Under the pieces are notes generated by a model. It saw only the letters and a list, made by a program, of their open reading frames with translations, was not told the origin of the DNA and did no database searches. 64,000 nt of DNA from Sporolactobacillus kofuensis (GTDB lineage: Bacteria; Bacillota; Bacilli; Bacillales; Sporolactobacillaceae), in NCBI RefSeq assembly GCF_024125425.1, contig NZ_JAMXWN010000001.1, forward strand, positions 62,001-126,000, given 5' to 3'. Below, in pieces: positions 48,703-59,433 of the stretch; the stretch's first letter is position 1; each line of letters begins with the position of its first letter. A program made the position numbers and the translations under genes.

Positions 48703-50556
48703 ATGACAAAATTAAGGGAAGAATTGCGGAATATCGCGATTATTGCACACGTCGACCATGGGAAAACGACTCTAGTCGATAAACTTTTGATGCAATCAGG
48801 GACATTCCGTAAGAATCAACACATTAATGAACGAGCAATGGATTCCAATGCAATTGAACGTGAACGCGGTATTACTATTTTGGCGAAGAATACAAGTCTT
48901 TCTTACAAAGACCATACAATAAATATTGTGGATACGCCAGGACATGCCGACTTTGGCGGTGAAGTGGAACGAATCATGAAAATGGTTGATGGCGTTCTTC
49001 TACTCGTCGACGCTTACGAAGGATGTATGCCACAGACACGCTTTGTTTTGAAAAAGGCTTTGGAAGAACATCTAAAACCAATTGTTGTCGTAAATAAAAT
49101 CGACAAGCCAATGGCAAGACCAGCTGAAGTCGTTGATGAAGTGATTGACTTATTCATCGACCTAGGTGCTGATGAAGATCAACTCGAATTCCCAGTTGTT
49201 TACACTTCCGCAGTAAATGGTGTTGCTGGTACTGATCCTGAACATGTAGATCAAGATATGAGTGTTGTGCTCGATATGATTCTGAAATATGCGCCGGCAC
49301 CGGTTGATAATCGTGATGAAGGGTTGCAGTTCCAAGTAACAATGCTTGATTACAACGACTATGTTGGCCGTATTGGTATTGGCCGTATTTATCGTGGCAA
49401 AATCAAAGTCGGCGAAGAAGCTGCACTGGTTAAAAATAACGGTGCAAGTGTTGAGAAGTTCCGGATTACCAAACTTTTTGGCTATCATGCGCTGAAACGG
49501 ACAGAAATTGAAGAAGCTTACTCCGGAGATATTATCGCAATTACCGGTGTATCGGATATTGATATTGGCGACACAATTAATGATGTAGATAAAATTGATC
49601 CACTTGCGCCATTGCGTATTGATGAACCAACGCTAAAAATGACATTCTTACCAAATACGAGTCCGTTTGCAGGTCAAGAAGGCGACTATGTAACAAGCCG
49701 TAAAATAGAGGATCGACTCTTCGCTGAAATGGAACGTGATGTCAGCTTGAAGGTAGAATCTGCTTCTGATTCACATGATTCTTGGGTCGTTTCTGGTCGT
49801 GGTGAATTACACCTGTCCATTCTGATCGAAACAATGCGTCGTGAAGGTTATGAATTGTCTGTTTCTAAACCAAGTGTAATCACAAAAGAAGTTGATGGGA
49901 AACTCTGCGAACCTTATGAAGCGGTTCAGATCGACGTTCCTGAAGAATATGTCGGCGCAGTCATTGAATCAATGGGTAAACGCAAAGCTGAACTAAAAGA
50001 TATGAGGCAAGAGCAACCAGGTCAAACGCGTTTGACATTCATGATTCCTTCTCGTGGATTAATTGGTTATAACCGTCAATTTATGGCTGATACACGAGGA
50101 TATGGTATCCTGAACCATACATTTGATCACTTTGCACCGTTCATCAAAGAAGAAATCGGTGGACGTAGAAACGGTGTGCTGGTTTCAATGGATCAAGGAC
50201 AAACAACAGCATACTCACTCGCGGCACTTGAAGATCGTGGGGAGATGTTTGTCGGACCAGGTGTCAATGTGTACGAAGGTATGATTGTCGGCGAACATAA
50301 CCGTGAAAATGATTTGACGGTAAACGTTACTAAGGCTAAGCACGCTTCGAACGTGCGGTCATCAAATAAAGATCAGACGGTTACTTTGAAAGAGGCACGT
50401 AAACTGTCGCTTGAAGATTCTCTGTCTTATTTGAACGATGACGAATATTGCGAAATTACACCAAAGAGTGTGCGTATGCGCAAGAAGATCCTGAATAAGG
50501 GTGAACGTGAACGTTTTGAAAGAAGAGGAAGTAAGATTCCGAAATATAATGGCTGA
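48703..50556 (+). CDS. typA: Ribosome-associated GTPase TypA/BipA
   Basis: Translational GTPase that assists ribosome assembly and growth under cold or stress. The 617-residue protein has the G1 motif [10 protein letters not shown], switch region [19 protein letters not shown] (G3), NKIDKP (G4), EF-Tu-like domain 2, EF-G-like domains and the BipA-specific C-terminal part ([12 protein letters not shown]). GAGGAGAG precedes the ATG. Same position as ylaG in B. subtilis. Confidence 0.96.
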   Translation: MTKLREELRNIAIIAHVDHGKTTLVDKLLMQSGTFRKNQHINERAMDSNAIERERGITILAKNTSLSYKDHTINIVDTPGHADFGGEVERIMKMVDGVLLLVDAYEGCMPQTRFVLKKALEEHLKPIVVVNKIDKPMARPAEVVDEVIDLFIDLGADEDQLEFPVVYTSAVNGVAGTDPEHVDQDMSVVLDMILKYAPAPVDNRDEGLQFQVTMLDYNDYVGRIGIGRIYRGKIKVGEEAALVKNNGASVEKFRITKLFGYHALKRTEIEEAYSGDIIAITGVSDIDIGDTINDVDKIDPLAPLRIDEPTLKMTFLPNTSPFAGQEGDYVTSRKIEDRLFAEMERDVSLKVESASDSHDSWVVSGRGELHLSILIETMRREGYELSVSKPSVITKEVDGKLCEPYEAVQIDVPEEYVGAVIESMGKRKAELKDMRQEQPGQTRLTFMIPSRGLIGYNRQFMADTRGYGILNHTFDHFAPFIKEEIGGRRNGVLVSMDQGQTTAYSLAALEDRGEMFVGPGVNVYEGMIVGEHNRENDLTVNVTKAKHASNVRSSNKDQTVTLKEARKLSLEDSLSYLNDDEYCEITPKSVRMRKKILNKGERERFERRGSKIPKYNG

Positions 50557-50617
50557 TCACCTGCGTTATTCTTTGATTGAGTTCGTTATAAATTCTTCAA
50601 GTGATCGCATTTTTTAA

Positions 50618-50653
50618 AAAACGTCTGTGCTCCATGAGCACAGACGTTTTTTT
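50618..50653 (+). terminator. Terminator of typA
   Basis: A perfect 12-bp stem (AACGTCTGTGCT with AGCACAGACGTT, 5-base loop) followed by T7. A partial R1 repeat (AAGAAAGTA...TAGCGAAGA) begins right behind it. Confidence 0.9.
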
Positions 50654-50714
50654 CTTGGAAAATAAGAAAGTAAAAGTTTTTCACTTGAAAATGTAGCGAA
50701 GAGCACAAGTGATG

Positions 50715-50748
50715 CAAAATAAGGACCGGGCATTTTTTACCCGGTTTC
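50715..50748 (-). terminator. Terminator of ylaI
   Basis: On the minus strand ACCGGG and CCCGGT pair around a 9-base loop and are followed by CCTTATTTT. Confidence 0.6.
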
Positions 50749-50781
50749 TCTTATAAATGATTCGTTCTTAATAATTGGCAT

Positions 50782-50991
50782 TCATAAACGTCGTGATTTT
50801 TTTCCGTCGGCTAGAGGCAAGTGTAGTGAAAAATTACCAGTTGCCCAACGTGCTCTCGTTCGCTCACTGATTCTTTTATTACACGCGTCACAGAGATACG
50901 TGTGAATTGGCCGGTTTCTCAGTCGCTTTGCAGTTGAAGAGTGATCATCCAACTGACAGATCTTTTCACATAATGCACAGTTCACTTGCAT
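50782..50991 (-). CDS. ylaI: Zinc-ribbon protein, DUF2197 (YlaI)
   Basis: A 69-residue protein with two cysteine pairs (CALC near residue 5 and CDAC near residue 34), a small zinc ribbon, and the basic motif RNRPIHTYLCDACNKRI typical of YlaI/DUF2197. ATG 50991 follows AAGGAGG. A much longer open frame upstream on this strand is not coding. Function unknown. Confidence 0.88.
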   Translation of the reverse strand: MQVNCALCEKICQLDDHSSTAKRLRNRPIHTYLCDACNKRISERTRARWATGNFSLHLPLADGKKSRRL

Positions 50992-51164
50992 GAAATAACC
51001 TCCTTGAGAATAGTATAGCAGGTTTTTTAAGAAATCGTGAAGTAGGGGAAATCGGGGGATGAGACAGGATCGTGCATTTCCGTGGTTGTGATTAATCTTG
51101 CTTTTTGACATGACAGAGGGTAAGATAAATTTTAGGAAAGTTATTGAGACAAGGGGGGAGCAAA

Positions 51165-51446
51165 TTGTCAGTCGAAATGAAGATTGGAAAACGAGAGAAA
51201 GCCTATGAATTGTTACAGGCCGATGCTCAGAAGATACTGAAGCTGATCGGGGTGCAAATGGAAAATTTAACGATGCCCCAGTGCCCCCTGTATGAAGAAG
51301 TATTGGATACTCAAATGTTCGGCTTATCCCGTGAGATCGATTTTGCGGTTCGCCTTGGTCTTGTGCGTGCGGATGAGGGGCGAGAACTGCTGAGCTCTCT
51401 TGAGCGGCAAGTTTCTGCGCTCCACGAAGCATCGACACAGAAATAA
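51165..51446 (+). CDS. ylaN: YlaN family protein
   Basis: A 93-residue helical protein of the YlaN family, required for growth in B. subtilis under low iron and reported to affect Fur/iron metabolism. Sequence runs from [22 protein letters not shown] through [29 protein letters not shown], the conserved centre. TTG 51165 follows AAGGGGGGAG. It precedes ftsW as in B. subtilis. Confidence 0.93.
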   Translation: MSVEMKIGKREKAYELLQADAQKILKLIGVQMENLTMPQCPLYEEVLDTQMFGLSREIDFAVRLGLVRADEGRELLSSLERQVSALHEASTQK

Positions 51447-51454
51447 ACCTGGTT

Positions 51455-51498
51455 GCTCAAACTCACAATCCGCAAATGGTTGTGGTTTGGGCTTTTTT
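51455..51498 (+). terminator. Terminator of ylaN
   Basis: A stem of about 15 bp with a few G-U or mismatched pairs (GCTCAAACTCACAATC with GGTTGTGGTTTGGGC), then T6. Confidence 0.8.
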
Positions 51499-51616
51499 GT
51501 CAATTCGGGTATCTAGGAGTTGGCAATTAAGGGGACAAATCAGGCTCTCGTTTATGGATCACTTCCAACAAACGTATCCAGAGACATTTAGATAAGGGCA
51601 CAAATAGGTGGATTTC

Positions 51617-52783
51617 ATGTTGAAAAAGTTGCTACATCATTATGACTATACGCTTCTCGTGACCATGACATTATTGATTGGTTTCGGCTTAATTATGGTT
51701 TATAGTGCCGGATCTGTATGGGCAGGATTAATTTTTGAAAAGCCTCAGCCACCTACCTATTTTTTTATTCATCAGCTTATGTGGTTGATTCTAGCGATTC
51801 CAGTTGGAATTTTTGGCTTAGTCTTTCCTTATCAAGCCTATAAAAAAATTGTAAAACCATTTATTTTTTTATCATTGGGCTTGCTTTTCCTGCTCTTTTT
51901 GATGGGGAATACTGTGAATAATGCACAATCTTGGTTTCATATTGGTGCATTCAATATTCAACCGGCAGAATTAGTGAAAATTTCAGTTATATTATATTTG
52001 GCCTCAGTTTTCTCAAATAAACAGAATTCAATTTCTGATTTTAAGACATCAGTCCTGCCCCCATTAATTGTAGTATTGGTGTTTTTCTGTCTCATTGCGG
52101 CACAGCCAGATTTTGGGACCGCTATGATTCTCATTTTGATCTCAACGATTATGGTTCTTTGTGCAGGACTTAGGACAAAACATCTTTTGTTTCTAGGCGG
52201 ATTCGCTGTACTTTTTGTTCTGCTCTTTTACAACAAATTTTTGAGTAGCAACCAACTCGGCAGATTTACTGCGGCTTACGATCCTTTTTCGGTTGCCGAT
52301 AAGTCAGGACGACAGCTAATTAATTCATATATCGCAATTGCTTCTGGCGGATTTACCGGGAGGGGGCTTGGACAAAGTATTGAAAAAACAGGATTTTTGC
52401 CCGAACCGCAAACGGATTTTATCATCTCGGTGATCGGGGAAGAATTGGGCCTATTGGGCATTTTATTTGTTATACTATGTATAGCCTATCTTGTTTTTAG
52501 AGGCTTTGTAACAGCGATTCGCTGCAAAGATGTATTCGGAAGTTTGTTGGCCATTGGAATCTCGAGTATGCTGGCAATACAAACATTTGTCAATTTGGGA
52601 GCTGCCACTGGTCTACTACCGATAACAGGTGTTACACTGCCTTTTGTCAGTTACGGTGGATCTTCATTGATTACGATGGTCTTTTCAATTTGTGTGTTAA
52701 TGAACATTTCTGCATTCGTAAATATGAAAAGATCGAACAGCCAACGAGAAGGGAAGAGAGAGAATGTTAAAGCGTACTATTAA
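51617..52783 (+). CDS. ftsW: Cell division peptidoglycan glycosyltransferase FtsW
   Basis: SEDS family polymerase that makes septal peptidoglycan with its partner PBP. The 388-residue protein has ten membrane helices, MVYSAGS in helix 1, QPAELVKI, QPDFGTAM with the catalytic Asp region, and PITGVTLPFVSYGGSS near the end. ATG 51617 follows AGGTGG; a GTG at 51608 overlaps the site. The last 20 bases overlap pycA. Confidence 0.93.
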   Translation: MLKKLLHHYDYTLLVTMTLLIGFGLIMVYSAGSVWAGLIFEKPQPPTYFFIHQLMWLILAIPVGIFGLVFPYQAYKKIVKPFIFLSLGLLFLLFLMGNTVNNAQSWFHIGAFNIQPAELVKISVILYLASVFSNKQNSISDFKTSVLPPLIVVLVFFCLIAAQPDFGTAMILILISTIMVLCAGLRTKHLLFLGGFAVLFVLLFYNKFLSSNQLGRFTAAYDPFSVADKSGRQLINSYIAIASGGFTGRGLGQSIEKTGFLPEPQTDFIISVIGEELGLLGILFVILCIAYLVFRGFVTAIRCKDVFGSLLAIGISSMLAIQTFVNLGAATGLLPITGVTLPFVSYGGSSLITMVFSICVLMNISAFVNMKRSNSQREGKRENVKAYY

Positions 52784-55700
52784 ACGATTGCTCATTGCGA
52801 ATCGTGGCGAAATTGCAATCAGAATTTGTCGTGCATGCACGGAACTAGGTATTCGAACTGTAGCTATTTATTCTAAGGAAGACATTAGCTCCTATCATCG
52901 TTACAAAGCGGATGAATCTTATCTAGTTGGCAAAGGAAAGAATCCAATTGAAGCGTACTTGGATATTGAGAGCATTATCGAGGTCGCAAAAGCACATCAT
53001 GTCGACGCCATTCATCCAGGATATGGATTTCTCTCTGAAAATGCAGACTTTGCACGACGATGCGCTGAAGAAGGCATCATTTTTGTCGGACCGAAACCAG
53101 AACATTTGATGACATTTGGGGACAAGGCGGCTGCTCGAGAAGCAGCTGTCAATGCAAATATTCCTGTTATACCCGGATCAGGCGGCCCAGTTGCTTCAGT
53201 AGATGAAGTGAAGGCATTTGGGGCAACACATGGCTATCCGATCATAATAAAAGCAGTACTTGGTGGCGGCGGACGCGGAATGCGTATTGTACGCAGTGCT
53301 CAAGGTGTTGATGAGGCTTATGCACGTGCAACTTCTGAAGCCAAACAGACTTTTGGTAAAGAAGATGTGTATGTTGAAAAGTATTTGGACCATCCGCGCC
53401 ATATTGAAGTACAGATTATGGCCGATGAGTCAGGGGATATCGTTCATCTCTATGAACGGGACTGCTCTGTACAGCGTCGTCATCAGAAGGTTGTTGAGGT
53501 AGCACCGAGCCGAGGACTTGGTGAGAAACTTCGCCATGAGATTTGTGATGCTGCTGTTCGATTGATGAAAAGCGTGCATTACCTAAATGCCGGAACCGTT
53601 GAATTTTTGGTTACGCCGAATGGGGAATTTTATTTTATCGAAGTCAATCCGCGTGTACAGGTTGAACATACAATTACTGAATTGATTACAGGTATCGACA
53701 TCGTATCCTCTCAGATTCTTATCGCTCAGGGTTATGGATTACATGAGGATCCGGTGCTTATTCCAGAACAGAAGGACATTCGTACTTATGGGTATGCGAT
53801 CCAATGCCGTGTGACTACTGAGGATCCAAGTAACTCATTTATGCCGGATACTGGGAAAATTGTTGCCTATCGAAGTGGCGGAGGATTTGGCGTTCGATTG
53901 GATGCCGGTAATGCATTCACAGGATCGGTAATCACTCCGTATTATGATTCGCTATTGGTGAAACTTTCGACTTCAGCGCGTACGTTCAAGAGTGCTGCAG
54001 TAAAGATGTTGCGCAATCTAAAAGAATTCCGAATTAGAGGTATTAAAACAAACATTCCATTTTTGATCAATGTTGTTCAACACCCTGATTTTCTAGAAGG
54101 TAATGTATCAACAACATTCATTGATACAACACCGGAATTGTTTGTCTTTAACAAGATATTAGACCGCGGCACGAAAATGTTGAATTATATCGGTGATATT
54201 ACGATTAATGGCTATCCGGGGATTATGAAGAGTAAGAAACCTATTTTTGACGTCCCACCGATTCCGGATGTCAAACTTTCTGAACCATTCCCAGGTGGCA
54301 CCAAACAGATATTGGAGCAGCATGGTGCAGAAGGCGTTTCTCAATGGATCAAGGCACAGAAACGAGTGCTCTTAACAGATACTACATTTCGTGATGCACA
54401 TCAGAGTTTGCTTGCAACACGCATGCGCACAAAGGATATTGAGAAAATAGCGGGTCAAACAGCTCATTTACTTCCAAATCTTTTCTCTGAAGAAGCGTGG
54501 GGCGGTGCGACATTCGATACAACGTACCGCTTTTTGAGAGAAGATCCATGGGAAAGATTACGTAAGATTCGTGCGAAAATGCCAAATGTATTGCTTCAAA
54601 TGTTATTGCGTGGTTCAAATGCGGTAGGTTATAAAAATTACCCTGATAATTTAATCCATGCATTTGTTAAAGAAGCTGCAAAGCAAGGCGTTGATGTTTT
54701 CCGTGTCTTCGACAGTTTGAACTGGCTTGACGGAATGCGTGTTTCACTTGATGCTGTTATTGAGAGTGGAAAAATTGCTGAAGCGACGATGTGCTATACA
54801 GGCGATATTTTAGATGGGTCACGTACAAAATATAATCTCGAATACTACAAAAAATTGGCAAAAGATATGGAAGCAGCAGGGGCACATATTCTCGGTATTA
54901 AGGATATGGCAGGCCTATTAAAACCTGAAGCTGCCTATCGTTTAGTCTCCGAATTAAAGGAAACCGTTTCTCTGCCGATTCATCTTCATACCCATGATAC
55001 AAGTGGGAATGGTATTTATACCTATATTAAGGCGATTGAAGCTGGGGTAGACATTATTGACGTTGCCATTGAAGCAATGTCAGGCATGACCTCACAACCA
55101 AGTATAAATTCTTTATATTATGCACTCGGCAGCGATGTGCGTCGTCCGGATGTTGATATCGATGCACTTGAATCGCTGAGTCATTATTGGGAGAAAGTTC
55201 GCCAATATTATTATCCATTTGAAAGTGGTATGAAGACGGCAAACGCGGAGATTTATAAACTTGAAATGCCAGGAGGACAATATAGTAACCTTCGTCAACA
55301 GGCAATTGCGGTTGGGCTAGGCGATCGCTTTGAAGAAGTTAAGGATATGTATCGCCGAGTGAATCAACTATTTGGAGATATTGTAAAGGTAACACCATCG
55401 TCTAAAGTTGTTGGTGACATGACACTGTATATGGTACAGAATAACTTGACGGAAGATACAATTTACGAAAAGGGTGCAACACTTGATTTCCCTGATTCGG
55501 TCATCAATTTCTTTATGGGCGAATTGGGTCAGCCATATCAAGGTTTCCCTAAAGAATTGCAAAGTATTGTACTTAAGGGTAAACAGCCATTATTGGATCG
55601 TCCGGGAAAGCATTTAGATCCTATTAATTTTTCTGATATTCAAGCACGATTGGAAGAGAAGTTCGAGCGGAAGTTTAAATTTCATGAAGTCATTTCCGCA

Positions 55701-56207
55701 GCACTCTATCCTAAGGTGTATACGGACTATCTCCGTTTCTGCGAGACGTACGGGCAAACAACAGTGCTCGGTACACCGACTTTCTTCTACGGACTGAGAT
55801 TAGGTGAAGAAGTATCAGTCACAATTGAAGAAGGAAAAATGCTCGTTGTGAAATTGATTTCGATTGGACATCCGCAAAAAGATGGTACACGGACGTTGTA
55901 CTATGAATTAAACGGTCAGCCGCGTGAAGTATCGATTAAAGATATGAATGTTCAAGCATCTGAAGTCGCGCATGCGAAAGCCGAAAAAGATAATGCACAC
56001 CAGATTGGTGCCTCAATGCCAGGTACAGTCGTGAAAATTTTGGTTTCTGCCGGCGAACGTGTGAAAAAAGGTGACCATCTGCTTGTTACTGAAGCAATGA
56101 AAATGGAAACAACGGTTCAAGCTCCAATCGATGGAACCATCAAGAAGATTTATGTCGATGAAAATGATGTGATTGAAACCGGAGACTTAATGATTGAATT
56201 GAATTAA
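52764..56207 (+). CDS. pycA: Pyruvate carboxylase
   Basis: Biotin enzyme that makes oxaloacetate from pyruvate, bicarbonate and ATP. The 1147-residue chain is complete: biotin carboxylase domain (residues 1-450; GGGGRGMRIV, EVNPRVQVEHT), carboxyltransferase domain (about 530-830; LLTDTTFRDAHQSLLATRMRT), the allosteric/PC tetramerisation domain, and the biotinyl domain with K1113 in EAMKMET. It starts within the end of ftsW and ends at a terminator. It replenishes TCA intermediates alongside the pdh complex. Confidence 0.97.
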   Translation: MLKRTIKRLLIANRGEIAIRICRACTELGIRTVAIYSKEDISSYHRYKADESYLVGKGKNPIEAYLDIESIIEVAKAHHVDAIHPGYGFLSENADFARRCAEEGIIFVGPKPEHLMTFGDKAAAREAAVNANIPVIPGSGGPVASVDEVKAFGATHGYPIIIKAVLGGGGRGMRIVRSAQGVDEAYARATSEAKQTFGKEDVYVEKYLDHPRHIEVQIMADESGDIVHLYERDCSVQRRHQKVVEVAPSRGLGEKLRHEICDAAVRLMKSVHYLNAGTVEFLVTPNGEFYFIEVNPRVQVEHTITELITGIDIVSSQILIAQGYGLHEDPVLIPEQKDIRTYGYAIQCRVTTEDPSNSFMPDTGKIVAYRSGGGFGVRLDAGNAFTGSVITPYYDSLLVKLSTSARTFKSAAVKMLRNLKEFRIRGIKTNIPFLINVVQHPDFLEGNVSTTFIDTTPELFVFNKILDRGTKMLNYIGDITINGYPGIMKSKKPIFDVPPIPDVKLSEPFPGGTKQILEQHGAEGVSQWIKAQKRVLLTDTTFRDAHQSLLATRMRTKDIEKIAGQTAHLLPNLFSEEAWGGATFDTTYRFLREDPWERLRKIRAKMPNVLLQMLLRGSNAVGYKNYPDNLIHAFVKEAAKQGVDVFRVFDSLNWLDGMRVSLDAVIESGKIAEATMCYTGDILDGSRTKYNLEYYKKLAKDMEAAGAHILGIKDMAGLLKPEAAYRLVSELKETVSLPIHLHTHDTSGNGIYTYIKAIEAGVDIIDVAIEAMSGMTSQPSINSLYYALGSDVRRPDVDIDALESLSHYWEKVRQYYYPFESGMKTANAEIYKLEMPGGQYSNLRQQAIAVGLGDRFEEVKDMYRRVNQLFGDIVKVTPSSKVVGDMTLYMVQNNLTEDTIYEKGATLDFPDSVINFFMGELGQPYQGFPKELQSIVLKGKQPLLDRPGKHLDPINFSDIQARLEEKFERKFKFHEVISAALYPKVYTDYLRFCETYGQTTVLGTPTFFYGLRLGEEVSVTIEEGKMLVVKLISIGHPQKDGTRTLYYELNGQPREVSIKDMNVQASEVAHAKAEKDNAHQIGASMPGTVVKILVSAGERVKKGDHLLVTEAMKMETTVQAPIDGTIKKIYVDENDVIETGDLMIELN

Positions 56208-56231
56208 TCCGAAGTAGAATGAAGATTAACG

Positions 56232-56270
56232 AAGAACCCAAGTGAGTAAAACTCATTTGGGTTCTTTTTT
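56232..56270 (+). terminator. Terminator of pycA
   Basis: AAGAACCCAA and TTGGGTTCTT, with inner TGAGT/ACTCA pairing, then T6. Confidence 0.9.
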
Positions 56271-56349
56271 CAAAAAATAGAACGTTTGTTACTCAAAAAT
56301 TTCAAGGTTCATGACACTTGTGGCAACTGAGCATTGAAGCACATTATGA

Positions 56350-56386
56350 TAAAAATTAAGAACTGGGCGACTTTGCCCAGTTCTTA
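56350..56386 (-). terminator. Terminator of ctaA
   Basis: On the minus strand a perfect 11-bp stem (AAGAACTGGGC with GCCCAGTTCTT, 6-base loop) is followed by AATTTTTAT. Confidence 0.8.
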
Positions 56387-56457
56387 ATATGTGAAAAGAA
56401 GTTATTGAAATGATTAACAGAAATGGAGCATAAATATGTTGAGTGGTTTACATCCAT

Positions 56458-57366
56458 TCATTTTGCTTGGGGCCGACTGCAAAAGAGAATAAGCACAGTG
56501 AGTAGTCCAAAAAATCCGGTAACGAAAAAGGCGTGTAAGAGCAAGAATAGTAAGTTCATTTTTGTCAAAATAATAAATGCTCCCGAAACAGCTTGAAGTA
56601 AAACGAAAATTAAAGCGAAGAATACAACTGTAAAAAGTTGTGCCTGGCTTTGATAGCGTTTATACACTACGATTAATGTCCAGACTAACCAAAGTAACAG
56701 AACGAGCGCAAGTACACGGTGCAAGTATTGAACGCCTGCTTTACTAATGAGTGGTTCTGGAAAAATATGCCCATTACAAAGCGGGAAATCTCTACATCCC
56801 AAGCTGGACTCAGTATGGCGAACAAAAGCCCCCGAGTAAATGAGAATATAGGAAAAGATACCCATTAAGATAAAATTCCACTTCATGGCCTTGTGTACGG
56901 TAAATTGAAACAGTTTTAAATGCGGTTTACCAAACTCGAGCACAAGACAGGTTAACAGCAGCATACTGGCGAATGACAGCAAAGAGATGCCAAAATGTAA
57001 TGCGAGAACGACTGAGGACTGTCCCCAGACCACTGCCGCCATACCGAGGAACGCTTGCAGAAAAATAAAAAAGACGGAAGCGATAATTAAGAAACGACCA
57101 CTCCATACCTTTTTAAATGGACGCCAGAGCCAAATGGCTTGAATCACGACAAGAATGGATGCTAGTCCTGAGACCACACGGTGGCTAAATTCAATCCATG
57201 TCTGGTGTGCTTGGGCATTTGGAATTACCTGCCCATTGCACAGTGGCCAGTTGTTTCCGCAACCATATGCTGAACCGGTATTTGTGACGAGTGCACCCAT
57301 GATTACAACGATGAGCACGGAAAGCATTCCGGATATGCTGATTATTTTTAACACGCGTTCTTTCAA
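56458..57366 (-). CDS. ctaA: Heme A synthase
   Basis: Membrane enzyme that oxidises the methyl group of heme O to make heme A. The 302-residue protein has eight membrane helices and heme-ligand histidines in IEFSHRVVSG, VLALHFGISL, QYLHRVLAL and LLHAFF, plus the CtaA motif FVRHTESSLGC. The paired cysteines GCGNNWPLCNG and GCRDFPLCNG are present. TTG 57366 follows CAGGTGATC. It is divergent from ctaB. The oxidase genes ctaC-G that usually follow are missing from this locus. Confidence 0.93.
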   Translation of the reverse strand: MKERVLKIISISGMLSVLIVVIMGALVTNTGSAYGCGNNWPLCNGQVIPNAQAHQTWIEFSHRVVSGLASILVVIQAIWLWRPFKKVWSGRFLIIASVFFIFLQAFLGMAAVVWGQSSVVLALHFGISLLSFASMLLLTCLVLEFGKPHLKLFQFTVHKAMKWNFILMGIFSYILIYSGAFVRHTESSLGCRDFPLCNGHIFPEPLISKAGVQYLHRVLALVLLLWLVWTLIVVYKRYQSQAQLFTVVFFALIFVLLQAVSGAFIILTKMNLLFLLLHAFFVTGFFGLLTVLILFCSRPQAK

Positions 57367-57701
57367 ATAGATCACCTGATTTCTAAATATCTTCTGATGT
57401 AAAATCAGACATGTACTCTTATTTTATCAGAAAACCGGCCTATTCAAGACTTTTTCGCTTAAATTCATTTCAGATGAAGCAAATTGACAAACAATTGGTA
57501 CGTGCATGATCCAAAATGTGACAAATAACATTGAGTAAAACAAAAGACAAACGGTTTTTGTTCATATATAATAATAATGTGATATTTTTGTGAACGGATT
57601 TAATAAAAGTTCCTCTTCCAATTAGGAAAAGAAATTTAGGATAAGTTATTACCTTGAGATTCGTTTAATGATCGACTATAGAGAAAGAAGGAAATCATTT
57701 T
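57367..57701. promoter_or_regulatory. Divergent ctaA/ctaB control region with a possible ResD box
   Basis: About 330 AT-rich bases. TTTGTGAAC at 57587-57595 resembles the ResD target TTTGTGAAT, and ResD controls ctaA/ctaB in B. subtilis. TATATAATAATAATG at 57565-57579 could supply a -10. On the ctaA side a TAAAAT box lies near 57420. I could not fix a single promoter. Confidence 0.35.
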
Positions 57702-58628
57702 ATGAAAAGCATTGATTCTGAGCAAGTATTACAAGCGAAAGAGGAAGTTTCGCCTCTGAGCAGTTTAGTTAGAGATGTATTGACGACCGTGAAGATTGGT
57801 ATTGTCAATTCAAATTTAATGACAGCATTTACAGGTGTCTGGCTTGCCGTGTGGATGACTGGATCCAGTTGGTCATCTGTTATTTTCCCTGTACTCTTTG
57901 TGTTAATCGGTACGGCACTCGTGATTGCAGGAGGGTGTTCGCTAAATAATTTTATTGATCGGGATATTGATCCATTGATGGAACGCACCCATGAACGCCC
58001 CTCTGCAACTGGGAAACTTGGCGGGAAAACAGTATTGATTATGGGCCTTTCTCTTTCAATCACTGGTTTGCTCGCTTTGCTGGCGGCATCAACGACTGCT
58101 GCAGCGTTTGGTCTTCTAGGATTACTGGTTTATGTATTAGTGTATACAATGTGGCTGAAACGTAGTTACACCATGAATACAGTTGTTGGGAGCGTAGCAG
58201 GAGCGGTACCGCCAATTATCGGTTGGGCTGCGATTGATCCATTGCTACAATCCCCAATTCCTTGGGTACTGTTTTTGATTCTGTTTATGTGGCAGCCACC
58301 GCATTTTCTCGCTCTCGCAATGAAACGTGTAGAAGAGTACAGACGGGCGGGTGTTCCAATGCTTCCGGTTGTCGCCGGCTTTGAAGTGACGAAACGACAA
58401 ATGATATTCTATGTATCTGTACTCGTTCCGATATCATTGCTCCTTTATCCATTAGGATTGGTCTACATTGTGAGTGCGTCTCTGCTTGACTTAACGTGGC
58501 TTGTACTTGCAGTTTATGGATTAGTAGCAAAGGATACGATTAAGTGGGCAAGAATAATGTTTGTTTATTCATTGAATTACTTAACGTTATTGTTTCTATT
58601 GATGATTGTTTCAACCTTTTTTAACTAA
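57702..58628 (+). CDS. ctaB: Protoheme IX farnesyltransferase (heme O synthase)
   Basis: Membrane prenyltransferase that converts heme B to heme O. The 308-residue protein has about nine helices and the UbiA-type motif NNFIDRDIDPLMERTHERP, the prenyl-diphosphate/Mg site, with the second motif YTMWLKRSYTMNTVVGSVAGAVPP. GAAGGAAAT precedes the ATG. It ends at a terminator where ctaC would begin in most relatives. Confidence 0.95.
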   Translation: MKSIDSEQVLQAKEEVSPLSSLVRDVLTTVKIGIVNSNLMTAFTGVWLAVWMTGSSWSSVIFPVLFVLIGTALVIAGGCSLNNFIDRDIDPLMERTHERPSATGKLGGKTVLIMGLSLSITGLLALLAASTTAAAFGLLGLLVYVLVYTMWLKRSYTMNTVVGSVAGAVPPIIGWAAIDPLLQSPIPWVLFLILFMWQPPHFLALAMKRVEEYRRAGVPMLPVVAGFEVTKRQMIFYVSVLVPISLLLYPLGLVYIVSASLLDLTWLVLAVYGLVAKDTIKWARIMFVYSLNYLTLLFLLMIVSTFFN

Positions 58629-58642
58629 TCTTGTCGAATTGT

Positions 58643-58682
58643 AAAAGTCGGAGAATTTATTTTTCTCCGGCTTTTATTTTTT
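58643..58682 (+). terminator. Terminator of ctaB
   Basis: AAAAGTCGGAGAA with TTCTCCGGCTTTT around a 7-base loop, then T-rich. A short partial R1 repeat (TATACTAAGAAA) follows. Confidence 0.85.
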
Positions 58683-58836
58683 ATACTAAGAAATATTGAT
58701 CCGTGAATTTGATGGCATCATACCTCAAGAAGATGAATAGCTGCACCTTTCATTTGAATACGGACATTTATAACATGAACGTTCATCACGAACCATAAAC
58801 TGAGTGTGACAGGTCTCATGGAGGGAGTGCTTCGGA

Positions 58837-59376
58837 ATGTTTGAAGTAAGAATGGTTCATGAAAGTGATGTACCACGATTTCTTAAGCTTATTGAGAGAC
58901 TTAAGCGAGACAAATGTGCGTTCATTCTTGAGGCAGAGCAAGACATTAAGGGATTAATGAAACAGATCACGCTCACTAAGCAACATATTGCTTATTTCAT
59001 GGCAACACAAAATGATGAAAACATCGGAGCAGCATTGATTGTGGGGCATCTAAATCAGACGATGAACCATGTCGCACATGTAAACATCGCAATTCTTAGT
59101 GAATGGAGAGAAAAGGGCTTTGGGTATGAACTATTAAAAAGCGTAGAGGGTTGGGCATTAGAAAACCATTATCATCGACTTGAAGCGTCAGTTGCTGATG
59201 ATAATCGTCCAGCTTTACTCCTGTTCGGTTCTTGCGGTTATCATGTTGAAGGTATTCGTCAATCAGCATTTCTTTTTCAGAGCAAGCTGCAAAATGCGTT
59301 CTACATGGCGAAATTGTTAAAGAATGAGTTGCCACGGAGCAAACATCATTCCAAAAGCATTCACATTAGTGACTGA
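58837..59376 (+). CDS. GNAT family N-acetyltransferase
   Basis: A 179-residue GNAT protein: N-terminal VRMVHESDVPRFLKLIERL, central NIAILSEWREKGFGYELLKSVEGWA holding the acetyl-CoA motif (R-x-x-G-x-G/Y), then ASVADDNRPALLLFGSCGYHVEGI, and a C-terminal extension of about 40 residues that ends basic and histidine-rich. The target amine is unknown. GGAGGGAG precedes the ATG. It occupies the site where ctaC-G are found in B. subtilis. Confidence 0.88.
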   Translation: MFEVRMVHESDVPRFLKLIERLKRDKCAFILEAEQDIKGLMKQITLTKQHIAYFMATQNDENIGAALIVGHLNQTMNHVAHVNIAILSEWREKGFGYELLKSVEGWALENHYHRLEASVADDNRPALLLFGSCGYHVEGIRQSAFLFQSKLQNAFYMAKLLKNELPRSKHHSKSIHISD

Positions 59377-59433
59377 GGTTTATTACACAGGCATCTTGTT
59401 AAAACTGGGACTGGGTATTCAAGGAGGCCTTCG

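Noticed and set aside
50992-51438. Long open frame upstream of ylaI on the minus strand
   Set aside because: Overlaps ylaN antisense; the ylaI ribosome site and family length place the true start at 50991.
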